A DNA stretch of 64,000 nt from Parabacteroides sp. AM08-6 (GCF_003473295.1 NZ_QRMP01000003.1:124001-188000), one strand, 5' to 3'. Counted from the first letter of the stretch, positions 36,797-46,329 are shown. The notes: a model not told the origin generated them from the letters alone. A program made the numbers and translations.

Positions 36797-39700
36797 TTAG
36801 AATTTAATATCTACACCGAATGAAATCGTTCTCGATGGTGTATAAACAAATGTAGTACCTCCACTGAAGTTATATTGCGGGTCCATACCTTTCAGATGGG
36901 AGAACAATACCAAATTGTCTGCAGTAGCTGTCAGTCGAACATCTCTCAAAAAGATATTTTTCAACACTCTTGAAGGCAATGAATAACCGAATGTGATATT
37001 TTTAATAGTCAGATAAGAAGCATTAATCAGGTTGTCATCCGTGATTGGATAGGTTTTTCCAATCTGAACTTTTGGTATATCTGTAATATCACCAGGCTGT
37101 TTCCAAGCTCTTGCTAAATCTTGATGTTTAGCTTGTCCCACATAATTACCATACATAAAGGTATTGTAAACGCCATCCAATATCTTACCACCGATAGAAT
37201 AAGTACACATAACACTCAAATCAAAACCTTTGAATCTGAAGTCGTTTGTAAATGAACCATACAGGTTCGGAATACGACTACCCATAATCTGCTTTGATTT
37301 AGTCGCTTTGTCCGCACTTGAAGAAATATAAGCTTCGCCGGGATTACCATCTTTATCTGTGTCCCAAACCCAATACAATTGGTCACCTGTAGCTGGGTCA
37401 ACACCTGCCGACTTAGCCGTGTAGAAAGAGTTAAGGGTTTCGCCCTCTTTTATAATATAGTTTCCACTAATAATTTCAGGTTTATCTGCCAGGTGTAATA
37501 CCTTATTTTTAACAGTAGACCCCATAAGAGTCAGATTCCATGTAAAATCGTTGGTCTCAACCAAACGTCCGTTTAATGTGATATCCCACCCTGTGTTACG
37601 CATACTACCGATATTTCTCAGATAACTGTCGAAACCTAAAGAAGATGCCATTGGATAGTCAAGTAACATATCTGTTGTTTTACGTTTATACCATTCGATT
37701 GATGCAGTGAAACGATCGAATATTTTAGCTTCGACACCCACGTTCAAATTTCCGTTCTGTTCCCATTTCAGATTCGTATTTTCCAAAGAAGAAATAAGCG
37801 CTCCATTCATGGATGCGTTCGGCCAACCTAAATCATAAAAAGATTGCCAAGCATATAATATCTGCTCACCGGCACTATTTAAGACATTATCATTACCTTG
37901 TACACCGTAGCTTAATTTGACAGAAAGATTATTCAACCAATCCACATCACGCAAGAAGTCTTCATTACTCATACGCCAATTGGCACCAACCGACCAGAAA
38001 TTACCCCAACGGTAATCTTTGTTAAAGCGGGAAGAGCCGTCAGTTCTATAACTGGCTGATAAATAATATTTATCCATGTAATCATAATTTGCCCGGAATA
38101 AATAAGATTCAATCGTGTATTTATCTGCAACAGAAGATGCGTCTGTAATAGTAGTAGCGGCTGCTAATTCATAGAGTCCCCCGAAAGGAAATCCTGTTTT
38201 AGAAGCATTTAGAGAATTGTAACTATGGTCGTAATATTCATGACCAGCCAATAAATCAACATGATGTTTTTCATTGAATTTCCTATCATAAGTCAGTAAC
38301 TGGTTGAATGTGTAACTGAAATAACGATAATTAGCTTTAGCTAATGAGCCTTTTACGCTGGCCGAATTTCCGAAGTAGGGATTATAATAGGTAAAAGAAT
38401 TGCGATTTATATAGTCGAAACCAAAATTTGCCGTTAGTTTCAAACCTTGTAACGGACCTTCTTTTAAATCACCGATAGCAATATAGGTACGTCCACTTAA
38501 ATTGTCATCATCTCTACCGTATTTATCATCGTATAAAGTTGCGACACTATTGAAACCACCGCTTGCACCGGCCGGACGAGATGAGCCATAATCAAAAACA
38601 GGTGCGCCGTCGGCACCATATTTTACTTGTCCGTTTCCATCAAGTTCATGTACCGGGAATATAGGGCCCATCAACTGTGCCGAATAAAATACGTTTGAAG
38701 AAGCGGAAGTTGATGTCTGGGATGTATTACTCGTGGTCCGTGCAAAGTTTGCACTCATACCCGCTGTCATCCAATTCTTATATTCCGTATCAATATTTAT
38801 ACGCCCCGTATAACGCTGGAAATTGGTCGTTTTAAGCAAACCGTCTTCATTCAGATAACCCAGAGAGAACATATATTTTGTTTTATTCTGTGAACCGGAC
38901 ATATTTAAAATATATTCCTGACGCAGAGGATTATTAGCCGTTACTTCATCCATCCAATCTTCGTGATAGCGAAGTGTTGCATCCGGGCGAACTTTACCTG
39001 TAGCAGGGTCTATCAATTCCGTAATACCATAATTAAAAGGATTATACATTTGGTTGGTACCAAAAATAGCCTTCGCGCCAGACCCCATTGCTTGTAATGC
39101 TGCTACACTTGCAGCTTCAGGAGATAAGCCATTGCTCGCAATTTGGTCGTTTTTGTAGGATTGAAAAATAGTTTCCAAATAACCTCTTTCATCCATAGTA
39201 TCATATCGGGGAATAGCTCTCGAAGCAATACCCCAACTTGCTTTTAGATTAACAGCCAGTGTTCCTTCTTTCCCTTTTTTAGTTGTAATCATTACAACTC
39301 CATTTGCTCCACGTGAGCCATAAAGGGCTCCCGCGGAGGCATCCTTTAATATGGTCATCGATTCGATATCACTCGGGGCGATTGCATTAATATTACCATC
39401 GTAAGGAACACCATCTACTACGTAGAGTGGATTCTGAGAAGCTTTGATAGAACCAAAACCACGTATTACAACCGATGAACCGGAACCGGGCTGACCGGAA
39501 CCGGAGGTCGTTTGTACACCGGCTGCCATACCATCCAGTGCTTTAGTAACATTCGCTACTGTTCTTTTTTCAATTTTATCAGGCTTAATTACTTCAGCCG
39601 AACCTGTAAAAGATTCTTTTTTAGCAGTACCATATGCCACAACAACCACTTCGTCCAAATCCGTCGAAGAAGGTTTCATGACAACCTGTAATGTCTTTTG

Positions 39701-39955
39701 TACAGGAAGCTCCAGGCCTTCCATTCCAACATATGAGAAGACCAGAGTCTTTGCAGAACTTGGTACATCCAACGTAAATGTACCGTTAAAATCTGTAACT
39801 GTACCTATAGTAGTTCCTTTCACTACTATAGATGCTCCAACGATGGGTTCGCCGTCTTCAGCGGAGGTAACAGTACCTGTTACCTTCGTCGTTTGAGCAG
39901 CCGCCATCCCGATACCTAAAATTAGGCAAAACAAAAGATAAGTCAACCTTTTCAT
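36797..39955 (-). CDS. SusC-like TonB-dependent transporter, active copy of the shufflon
   Basis: 1052 residues from the ATG at 39955 (MKRLTYLLFCLIL); an in-frame GTG two codons upstream is unlikely. Signal peptide to AAAQ. The carboxypeptidase-D-like domain (about 25-95) includes DGEPIVGASIVVKGTTIG. The plug follows with DEVVVVAYGTAKKESFTGS and ALYGSRGANGVVMITTKKG, then the 22-strand barrel ending ISFGVDIKF. It imports a ligand delivered by SusD using TonB energy. The shared core lies in the codons for SSAKTL (about 66-72). Only this SusC has both head and promoter in the present orientation. The body is homologous to silent cassette 1 along its length. Confidence 0.95.
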   Translation of the reverse strand: MKRLTYLLFCLILGIGMAAAQTTKVTGTVTSAEDGEPIVGASIVVKGTTIGTVTDFNGTFTLDVPSSAKTLVFSYVGMEGLELPVQKTLQVVMKPSSTDLDEVVVVAYGTAKKESFTGSAEVIKPDKIEKRTVANVTKALDGMAAGVQTTSGSGQPGSGSSVVIRGFGSIKASQNPLYVVDGVPYDGNINAIAPSDIESMTILKDASAGALYGSRGANGVVMITTKKGKEGTLAVNLKASWGIASRAIPRYDTMDERGYLETIFQSYKNDQIASNGLSPEAASVAALQAMGSGAKAIFGTNQMYNPFNYGITELIDPATGKVRPDATLRYHEDWMDEVTANNPLRQEYILNMSGSQNKTKYMFSLGYLNEDGLLKTTNFQRYTGRINIDTEYKNWMTAGMSANFARTTSNTSQTSTSASSNVFYSAQLMGPIFPVHELDGNGQVKYGADGAPVFDYGSSRPAGASGGFNSVATLYDDKYGRDDDNLSGRTYIAIGDLKEGPLQGLKLTANFGFDYINRNSFTYYNPYFGNSASVKGSLAKANYRYFSYTFNQLLTYDRKFNEKHHVDLLAGHEYYDHSYNSLNASKTGFPFGGLYELAAATTITDASSVADKYTIESYLFRANYDYMDKYYLSASYRTDGSSRFNKDYRWGNFWSVGANWRMSNEDFLRDVDWLNNLSVKLSYGVQGNDNVLNSAGEQILYAWQSFYDLGWPNASMNGALISSLENTNLKWEQNGNLNVGVEAKIFDRFTASIEWYKRKTTDMLLDYPMASSLGFDSYLRNIGSMRNTGWDITLNGRLVETNDFTWNLTLMGSTVKNKVLHLADKPEIISGNYIIKEGETLNSFYTAKSAGVDPATGDQLYWVWDTDKDGNPGEAYISSSADKATKSKQIMGSRIPNLYGSFTNDFRFKGFDLSVMCTYSIGGKILDGVYNTFMYGNYVGQAKHQDLARAWKQPGDITDIPKVQIGKTYPITDDNLINASYLTIKNITFGYSLPSRVLKNIFLRDVRLTATADNLVLFSHLKGMDPQYNFSGGTTFVYTPSRTISFGVDIKF
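39741..39760 (-). other. Shufflon core site in the active SusC
   Basis: On the minus strand AGTTCTGCAAAGACTCTGGT, preceded by TACCA as in cassette 2. With its left flank it forms an imperfect dyad: ACCAAGTT, a seven-base spacer CTGCAAA, then the right arm. This is the size expected of a tyrosine-recombinase core. It is inverted relative to the core at 40889-40908 and direct relative to the one at 33860-33879. Confidence 0.8.
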
Positions 39956-40888
39956 AGACACACTTTTTTTGTTTAACTTATAAATAACTAATTTGCACTA
40001 TTTAATTTTTACACGAATCTATATATGTAAAATATGTAAGAGAACGCAAATGTAACAATAAATTTATTATAACAACTAAAAACTAACAGTATTTTACGAA
40101 AATGAGGGTGTTAATTAACAAAAGAACGTTTAAAATAAGCTGTTTGAATAAAAATACAGCCTATGGCAACATTTTTTGAGCTGTTTAAAATTATCTATTT
40201 TTAACCTCTATCACCTTTACTGTTATTTGTCGAAATTTCCTATGTTAAAAACAACGAAGGTTCACAAGAGTAGAAATCCATTAGAATGAAGTATATCTTA
40301 CATACCTACAATAATATGTATAATACCCCCTAAATGGTGTTTTTTCTTTCTATAGTGGTAGAAGTGATTTTTAATTTCATTATCATAACGTCACTACGTG
40401 AAATTATCAAAATGTAATCTTTTATACAATCGCTTCTAAGAGATGCCATCAATGCTGAATTTCGGATTGTCTATTTTTCTTATTGTATTTTCCATTAGAA
40501 AATATCCCGGAAATAATCAAAATAGTTTTTAGAGAGATGATGTTAATCATTGGAGAATATTTTTAACAATTAGGTCGTTTGCAATTTTCCAATAATCAAG
40601 CTTGTAATCATGCACTCACATTTCTCCATCTTATTGTATGTTTTAATATTATTGATATGGCTATTTGAGAATGAACTATTCAATTATAATGATTAAGAAT
40701 GAAAATACATAAAAAAACAGATGTTGCTTATTTTAAGATTTATAAAGTACATATTGTCATCTTGTTGTTTTAAATTATTTCATTTTGCTACAGACAAGTC
40801 TCTTTGTTTTGACATCTGAGATGCTGATTTTATTTTCTACCGATAAAACGCAAACTTTATGATTTTCAACATATACAAAGAAATACCA
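39761..40888. other. Predicted 1.13-kb invertible segment (promoter plus SusC head)
   Basis: The segment lies between oppositely oriented core sites. It holds the signal peptide and N-terminal domain codons of the active SusC, its promoter, and about 780 bases of AT-rich noncoding DNA with no credible gene. Inversion would join the head in frame to the SusC body starting at 40889 and leave the gene at 36797 headless. The core falls on the same codon phase at both ends. Inference from architecture; no inverted state is visible in a single assembled sequence. Confidence 0.75.
40047..40075 (-). promoter_or_regulatory. Promoter of the active SusC operon
   Basis: On the minus strand TTG (40075-40073), an 18-base spacer and TACATTTG (40054-40047) match the Bacteroidetes consensus exactly. 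The leader to the ATG at 39955 is about 85 bases. It lies inside the predicted invertible segment, so it would turn with the head. Confidence 0.7.
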
Positions 40889-43810
40889 AGTTCTGCAAAA
40901 ACTCTGGTAGTTTCTTTTGTAGGAATGAAACAACAAGAGCTGCCGGTAAAATCGAAGGTTGAAATCATCTTAGAAGCTGATAGCCAGATGCTTGACGAAG
41001 TCATGGTTGTTGCATACGGTACAGCAAAAAAATCTTCTTTTACAGGTTCCGCTGCTACAGTATCCGGAGAAAAAATTGCAAAAATGCAAACTTCTAATGT
41101 TTCTAAATCTTTGGAAGGAAGTGTTGCCGGTGTACAAATTTCACAAAGTTCCGGACAACCCGGATCAAGCGCGGATATTTATGTACGAGGTATCGGTTCC
41201 ATTTCTGCCGGGAAAAAAGCTTTAATCGTCTTGGACGGTGTACCCTATGAAGGAAGCCTGAATCAAATTGCTCCCAGTGACATTGAATCAATGACCGTTT
41301 TGAAAGATGCCGCTGCAAACTCTTTATATGGTGCGCGTGGAGCAAACGGAGTTGTTTTGATTACCACCAAACGGGGTAAAAGCGGTAAAACAAAAGTTGT
41401 ATTTGAAAATCGTACAGGTGTAAATACCCGTGGAGTTGCTAAATATGATGTTTTGGACAGCCCGAAGGAATATTATGAATTATTTTGGGAAAGCTTGAGA
41501 AACCAAAATTATTACGAAGGTAAAAATTCATATCTGGGCGCAGGCCAGTATGCAACAAATGAATTGGTTCAAGCATTAGGTGGATATAACAACTATAACG
41601 TACCCAACAATCAATTGGTAGATCCTGCTACCGGTCGTTTGAACCCCAATGCAAAACTTCTGTATCATGACAATTGGATGGATGAAGCTCTGCGTCCGGG
41701 TATGCGCCAGGAAAATATAATTTCATTAAGTGGAGGTACGGAAAAAACGACCTTTTATGCTTCCGCTGCCTATTTATATGATAATGCTTATACTGTAAAT
41801 TCCGATTTTTCACGTGTTAATGCTCGTGTAAAAGTGGATCAGGAAGTAAACGATTGGTTTAAAGCTGGTTTCAATTTAGCTTTTACAAATGCAGAATCAG
41901 ACTCTCCGAATGTTGGAGGAAATAATACATCCAGTCTTTTCTTTTTCGGACAGGTGATTGCACCAATTTATCCGGTTTATATGTATGATGCGGAAGGAAA
42001 CCGTATGTATGGAAGCAATGGGAATGTATTATATGATTATGGAACCGAAATGGGAAAACATCCGTTCGGTGCGAACAACCATCCTATCGATCAACAGCTG
42101 AATAATATTTACAAAACCACAGCTGATGTCATTAAAGCAAAAGCCTATGCTGAATTCCGCTTTTTAAAGGATTTCAAATTAACAGTCAATGCCAGCATCG
42201 ATAACTTTAATACACGCCAGGTTGAGTTTCAAACGCCAATCGGAGGTGATGCCGCCAACGTAAACGGACGCAGCACGGTGTCTACCGAACGCTATTATGT
42301 GCTGAACGCAAATCAGTTATTAAACTGGAGCCGCAAATTCGGAATGCATGATTTTGATGTTTTATTAGGACATGAAACGAAAAACGACCGTGTAGAAAGC
42401 TTAACGGCACGAAAAGAAAATTTCTTGGTTCCAGACAATCCGGAACTTTCGAATGGTGCAAAACTGAGCGATGCAACCTCCGGTGCCGCAGAATATTCAT
42501 TAGAAGGATACTTCGGACAAGTTAAATATAATTATGATGAAAAATATTATTTGTCTGCAAGCTATCGTAGAGATGCTTCCTCCAAGTTTCATCCAGACCA
42601 CCGCTGGGGTAATTTCTGGTCGGCCGGTGCCTCATGGCGTATAAAACAAGAAGACTTCCTCTCATCCACAGACTGGATAAACGATTTAAAAATTAAAGCC
42701 AGCTTCGGTACACAGGGTAATGATGGAATTGGTAACAATCAACCCTACTTGGACCAATATCAAGTAGTAAGCAATGGCGGTGCAATCGGTATCAATTATA
42801 TTTTCCGTGGAAATCCCAATATAACATGGGAAAAAAGTAATAATTTCAATGCGGGAGTGGAATTCCGTTTTTGGGACAAATTAAGTGGTAATATCGAATA
42901 TTTCAATAAAACGACTAAAGATTTATTGTATGCCAAGCCTCTTCCTCCATCGATGGGTTTGCCAAGTTCTATCTGGGAAAATACAATGCGTATGCGTAAT
43001 CAAGGTATTGAACTCGAACTTGGATACGATATTATTAATACAAACGACCTGAAATGGAACTTTGCAATTAACTTGACTCATTATACCAATAAACTATTGG
43101 AATTACCTCCCGATAGACCGCAAGACGGTTGGGCTGTAGGAAATTACTATCGCAAAATCGGAAAATCCATTTATAATTATTATGAATATAAATTCGCAGG
43201 TGTTGATCCGGATAATGGTGATGCCCTATATTATGCAGATATAAAAGATGAGAATGGTAATGTTGTCGGGCAAAAAACAGTGAATGGTACTTCCAATGCA
43301 ACCCGTTATGAATTAGACAAATCTCCGATTCCCGCAGTTTATGGCGGTTTCAGCACCTTCGTGGATTTCAAAGGTTTTGATTTAAACCTGAGCTTTGCTT
43401 ATCAGATTGGAGGTTGGGTATATGATTCTCAGTACAGCGGACTGATGCATTCAGGAACAGCAGGAACTAACTGGCATAAGGACATTTACAATCGTTGGAC
43501 TCCGGAAAACCGTTATACGAATGTACCCCGTTTACAAGACGGATCTTTGGACCAATCGGTATCCGGCGATTATAGTTTAACGAAAGCTTCTTATTTAAGC
43601 TTACGTAATATCACTTTAGGCTATACGTTCCCGAAGCGTTGGATGAGTAAAGCTAAAATTGAAAAATTACGTTTGTACGTTGTTGGGGATAACATGTTCT
43701 TAGCTTCTGCTCGGAAGGGATTCGACCCTCGCCAGAGCTTTACCGGCGATACCGGTTATAACTATTCTGCAATGAGAACCGTTTCTTTCGGTATAAATTT
43801 AGAATTTTAA
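40859..43810 (+). CDS. SusC-like TonB-dependent transporter, headless silent cassette 2
   Basis: 983 residues beginning MIFNIYKEIPSSAKTLVVSF. There is no signal peptide and most of the N-terminal domain is missing, as in cassette 1. Plug (VAYGTAKKSSFTGSAATVSG, SLYGARGANGVVLITTKRGK) and barrel are complete, ending VSFGINLEF. The barrel diverges strongly from the other two, while the first 65 bases after the core are identical to cassette 1. It lies on the plus strand, opposite to the active gene, so a simple inversion of 39761-40888 would give it a head and promoter. Upstream only a one-mismatch -7 (TCTCTTTG, 40799-40806) is seen. Confidence 0.9.
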   Translation: MIFNIYKEIPSSAKTLVVSFVGMKQQELPVKSKVEIILEADSQMLDEVMVVAYGTAKKSSFTGSAATVSGEKIAKMQTSNVSKSLEGSVAGVQISQSSGQPGSSADIYVRGIGSISAGKKALIVLDGVPYEGSLNQIAPSDIESMTVLKDAAANSLYGARGANGVVLITTKRGKSGKTKVVFENRTGVNTRGVAKYDVLDSPKEYYELFWESLRNQNYYEGKNSYLGAGQYATNELVQALGGYNNYNVPNNQLVDPATGRLNPNAKLLYHDNWMDEALRPGMRQENIISLSGGTEKTTFYASAAYLYDNAYTVNSDFSRVNARVKVDQEVNDWFKAGFNLAFTNAESDSPNVGGNNTSSLFFFGQVIAPIYPVYMYDAEGNRMYGSNGNVLYDYGTEMGKHPFGANNHPIDQQLNNIYKTTADVIKAKAYAEFRFLKDFKLTVNASIDNFNTRQVEFQTPIGGDAANVNGRSTVSTERYYVLNANQLLNWSRKFGMHDFDVLLGHETKNDRVESLTARKENFLVPDNPELSNGAKLSDATSGAAEYSLEGYFGQVKYNYDEKYYLSASYRRDASSKFHPDHRWGNFWSAGASWRIKQEDFLSSTDWINDLKIKASFGTQGNDGIGNNQPYLDQYQVVSNGGAIGINYIFRGNPNITWEKSNNFNAGVEFRFWDKLSGNIEYFNKTTKDLLYAKPLPPSMGLPSSIWENTMRMRNQGIELELGYDIINTNDLKWNFAINLTHYTNKLLELPPDRPQDGWAVGNYYRKIGKSIYNYYEYKFAGVDPDNGDALYYADIKDENGNVVGQKTVNGTSNATRYELDKSPIPAVYGGFSTFVDFKGFDLNLSFAYQIGGWVYDSQYSGLMHSGTAGTNWHKDIYNRWTPENRYTNVPRLQDGSLDQSVSGDYSLTKASYLSLRNITLGYTFPKRWMSKAKIEKLRLYVVGDNMFLASARKGFDPRQSFTGDTGYNYSAMRTVSFGINLEF
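40889..40908 (+). other. Shufflon core site at silent cassette 2
   Basis: AGTTCTGCAAAAACTCTGGT, preceded by TACCA as at the active locus. It is in inverted orientation to both minus-strand cores, as needed for inversion. Confidence 0.8.
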
Positions 43811-43835
43811 CAAATCGTATTAAAAACGTAGAATT

Positions 43836-45374
43836 ATGAATATAACAAAGAAATTTTTACTTTCAGCTTTCGCGTGTTTAACACTAACAAGCTGTGGTGA
43901 TGAATTTTTCGATATAGAAAATGCGGGTGTCGCAACTAAAGACGAAATTGATGCCATCGAAAAATCCAATCCGGATGCATTAATTAAAGTTGTGGAACCT
44001 CTTGTACTAGGATTGAACAATTATTTACATCAATACGATACACAAGGAACTGCTACTGCTACCAATCCAAATCATAATGACTTTGGTTTAATGTCTATTT
44101 ACCATTTAGGTGATGTCATGAATGATGATCTCGCTTTTGAAACTCGTGGCAATGGTTTCTTCACATTCGATTATACATTGGAGTACTGGGGAGAAGGATA
44201 TGTGCGTTCATTCTTTTACTGGAATTTCTTTTATACAGTTATCAATCAAGCAAATGATATCATTGTTAAAATCTCGGCCGATACCGAAAATGAAACACTC
44301 CGGGCTTATTTGGGAGCAGCCTATACATTGAGAGGCTTAGGTCATTTTTATCTGGCTCAAATGTTTCAACAAACTTATGTAGGAAACGAACAAGCACCGG
44401 GAGTTCCTATTGTATTGACTCCTGCGGAAAGTGAAGATGCTGTTGCCGGACGTGCCCCGTTAGAAAAAGTTTATGCACAAATCTGTAAAGATTTTAAAAC
44501 AGGAATGACTTTATTAGAAGGTTGGAATCGTCCTAATAAAACCATGATAGATGAACAAGTTGCGGCAGGATTGTACACACGTGTTTGTTTAGTCATGAAT
44601 AATTGGGATGAAGCAATCACCTACGCGCGTTTAGCCCGGGAAGGATATTCCGTTTACACACCGGAGCAACTTTTGGCTGATAATGCCTTTAATAATATCA
44701 ATGCATCCGAATGGTTATGGGGAGCAGATATTACAGCAGAAACAACTACGGCGTTTGCTTCTTTCTTTTCATTTATGTGTTCGTACGAGGCTGGTTATGG
44801 TGGAGAAGTAGGAAATTACCAGAAAATGGATGCGAAATTGTATGACTCGATGTCACCGACAGATGTCAGAAAGAAGCTGTTTAAACACTCAAGTACGGGA
44901 GTGAAATACACAGAACAAGAAGCAAAATTTCCTGAATACACAAATATAAAATTCAAAAAAGTACCTAACTGGGAAGCCGATTATGTATATATGCGTGCAT
45001 CGGAAATGATTTTGACAGAAGCTGAAGCTTTGGCCCATAAAGGTGACGGTGGCGGCGCAGCCCGTGTGTTGAAAGAATTGATGACTGAAAGAGATCCTTC
45101 TTGGAATAAAGCTTCTGTAACAGTTGATGAAGTATATCAACAGCGTCGTTTGGAGTTGTGGGGTGAAGGTTTCTCCTTATTTGATCATCTTCGTTTGAAA
45201 AAAGGTATCGACCGTAACTATGCCGGTTCAAACCATTTAAGTAGTGCCCGTTATACAATAGATGCCGGAAGTTGGTATTTCTTATATCAAATTCCATTGA
45301 GAGAACTTGATAATAGCGATGCTATTTCGGCTGCAGACCAAAATCCGGCTCCTACAGAAAGTAAGGTGAAATAA
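43836..45374 (+). CDS. SusD/RagB-like surface lipoprotein of silent operon 2
   Basis: 512 residues, lipobox CLTLTSC (Cys20). Helical repeats typical of SusD (LGAAYTLRGLGHFYLAQMFQ) and a C-terminal VYQQRRLELWGEGFSLFDHLRL and FLYQIPLRELD. It is clearly in the family but is the most divergent of the three SusD proteins here, matching the divergence of its SusC. It starts 25 bases after the SusC stop and should be silent unless the shufflon head faces it. Confidence 0.92.
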   Translation: MNITKKFLLSAFACLTLTSCGDEFFDIENAGVATKDEIDAIEKSNPDALIKVVEPLVLGLNNYLHQYDTQGTATATNPNHNDFGLMSIYHLGDVMNDDLAFETRGNGFFTFDYTLEYWGEGYVRSFFYWNFFYTVINQANDIIVKISADTENETLRAYLGAAYTLRGLGHFYLAQMFQQTYVGNEQAPGVPIVLTPAESEDAVAGRAPLEKVYAQICKDFKTGMTLLEGWNRPNKTMIDEQVAAGLYTRVCLVMNNWDEAITYARLAREGYSVYTPEQLLADNAFNNINASEWLWGADITAETTTAFASFFSFMCSYEAGYGGEVGNYQKMDAKLYDSMSPTDVRKKLFKHSSTGVKYTEQEAKFPEYTNIKFKKVPNWEADYVYMRASEMILTEAEALAHKGDGGGAARVLKELMTERDPSWNKASVTVDEVYQQRRLELWGEGFSLFDHLRLKKGIDRNYAGSNHLSSARYTIDAGSWYFLYQIPLRELDNSDAISAADQNPAPTESKVK

Positions 45375-45394
45375 TATTTAAAAGTAATTGAGTT

Positions 45395-46264
45395 ATGAAA
45401 AAAATAATATCCTATTTATTCTTTGCCGCAGTTTTGTGTACAAGCTGTACTGATTATGGAACTTTGGATGATACCAGAGTCCCGGAGGTGGCAAAGGCGA
45501 CAGTAGCATTGAATAATGTAACTGTTAACAAATATGACGCCACATTCAACGTTTCGGTTTCCGCATTCGGTGAACCGAAAGCAATTGAAGCAGGCGTTGT
45601 TATCAGTACAGAAAGCGAACCGACAGCTGATAACGGCATTGTCTTGCCAAATGACACATTAGTTTCCGAATTTGAACTGACAAGCACATTTGATCCGGGA
45701 ATAACCTATCAAGTTCGGGCTTACGTTATCTCTTCAAACAGTATCGTTTACTCCGATATTAAATCATTTACGACAGCATCTCACCCATTAGCTGAATATC
45801 TAGGGAAGAAAACGCTGTCTGCCTATGAATATAATACAGAAGGTGATGTAACTGTAACCGTCACTCTCAGTCCGGATACAGATGATGAAACGATACTCTA
45901 TTTGAACGGTCTGCAATCATGTGCGGGAGTTGATGTCGCATTAGGCACAATGACAATTATTATCGATAAAGAAGCAGGAACCGCTACTATTCCGGCAGGT
46001 CAGGTTGTCAAAGAAGCTGATTATGGCAATTATCAATATGCCGCCGTTGATCCGAATACAGGAAACTTTCTTTTGAAAGAAGATATTGTCGGAACATGTA
46101 AGAATGGAATTATCCATTTCGATTATTTCGCCGCTGTTATTATTGAAGGGGGAAATGCAGGATTACCTCATCTGTTCATGGAAGATATTCAGATTGGGAA
46201 TACCCTCAAGTCTGCTCAGGTAAGGAGTAAAAAACTGAACATATCTCTGGGAGAAATCAAATAA
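45395..46264 (+). CDS. Surface lipoprotein of silent operon 2
   Basis: 289 residues, lipobox VLCTSC (Cys18). Residues about 30-125 resemble a fibronectin-III-like sandwich (ATVALNNVTVNKYDATFNVS to TYQVRAYVISSNSIVYSD). A separate C-terminal domain (about 130-289) has the YEYNTEGDVTVTVT start. It occupies the third operon slot but uses a different N-terminal fold from the third-slot proteins of the other two operons. Probably a surface binding protein; ligand unknown. It starts 20 bases after susD. Confidence 0.78.
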   Translation: MKKIISYLFFAAVLCTSCTDYGTLDDTRVPEVAKATVALNNVTVNKYDATFNVSVSAFGEPKAIEAGVVISTESEPTADNGIVLPNDTLVSEFELTSTFDPGITYQVRAYVISSNSIVYSDIKSFTTASHPLAEYLGKKTLSAYEYNTEGDVTVTVTLSPDTDDETILYLNGLQSCAGVDVALGTMTIIIDKEAGTATIPAGQVVKEADYGNYQYAAVDPNTGNFLLKEDIVGTCKNGIIHFDYFAAVIIEGGNAGLPHLFMEDIQIGNTLKSAQVRSKKLNISLGEIK

Positions 46265-46283
46265 TATCCATTTGATATAAAAC

Positions 46284-46320
46284 AAAAGGGAGATTCAATC
46301 TATATTTGATCTCCCTTTTT
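46284..46320 (+). terminator. Terminator of silent Sus operon 2
   Basis: An 11-bp stem AAAAGGGAGAT / ATCTCCCTTTT with a 14-base loop and a T run, 20 bases after the lipoprotein stop. The next promoter begins directly behind it. Confidence 0.85.
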
Positions 46321-46321
46321 G

Positions 46322-46329
46322 TATTTTTG
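46322..46329 (+). promoter_or_regulatory. -7 element of the M16 peptidase gene
   Basis: TATTTTTG matches TAnnTTTG and ends 25 bases before the ATG at 46355. It rules out a longer reading from 46319. Confidence 0.5.

Noticed and set aside
40799..40806. TCTCTTTG as a promoter for silent cassette 2
   Set aside because: It has one mismatch to the -7 consensus and its nearest TTTG is only about 11 bases upstream, too close for a -33 element; at most a weak promoter.
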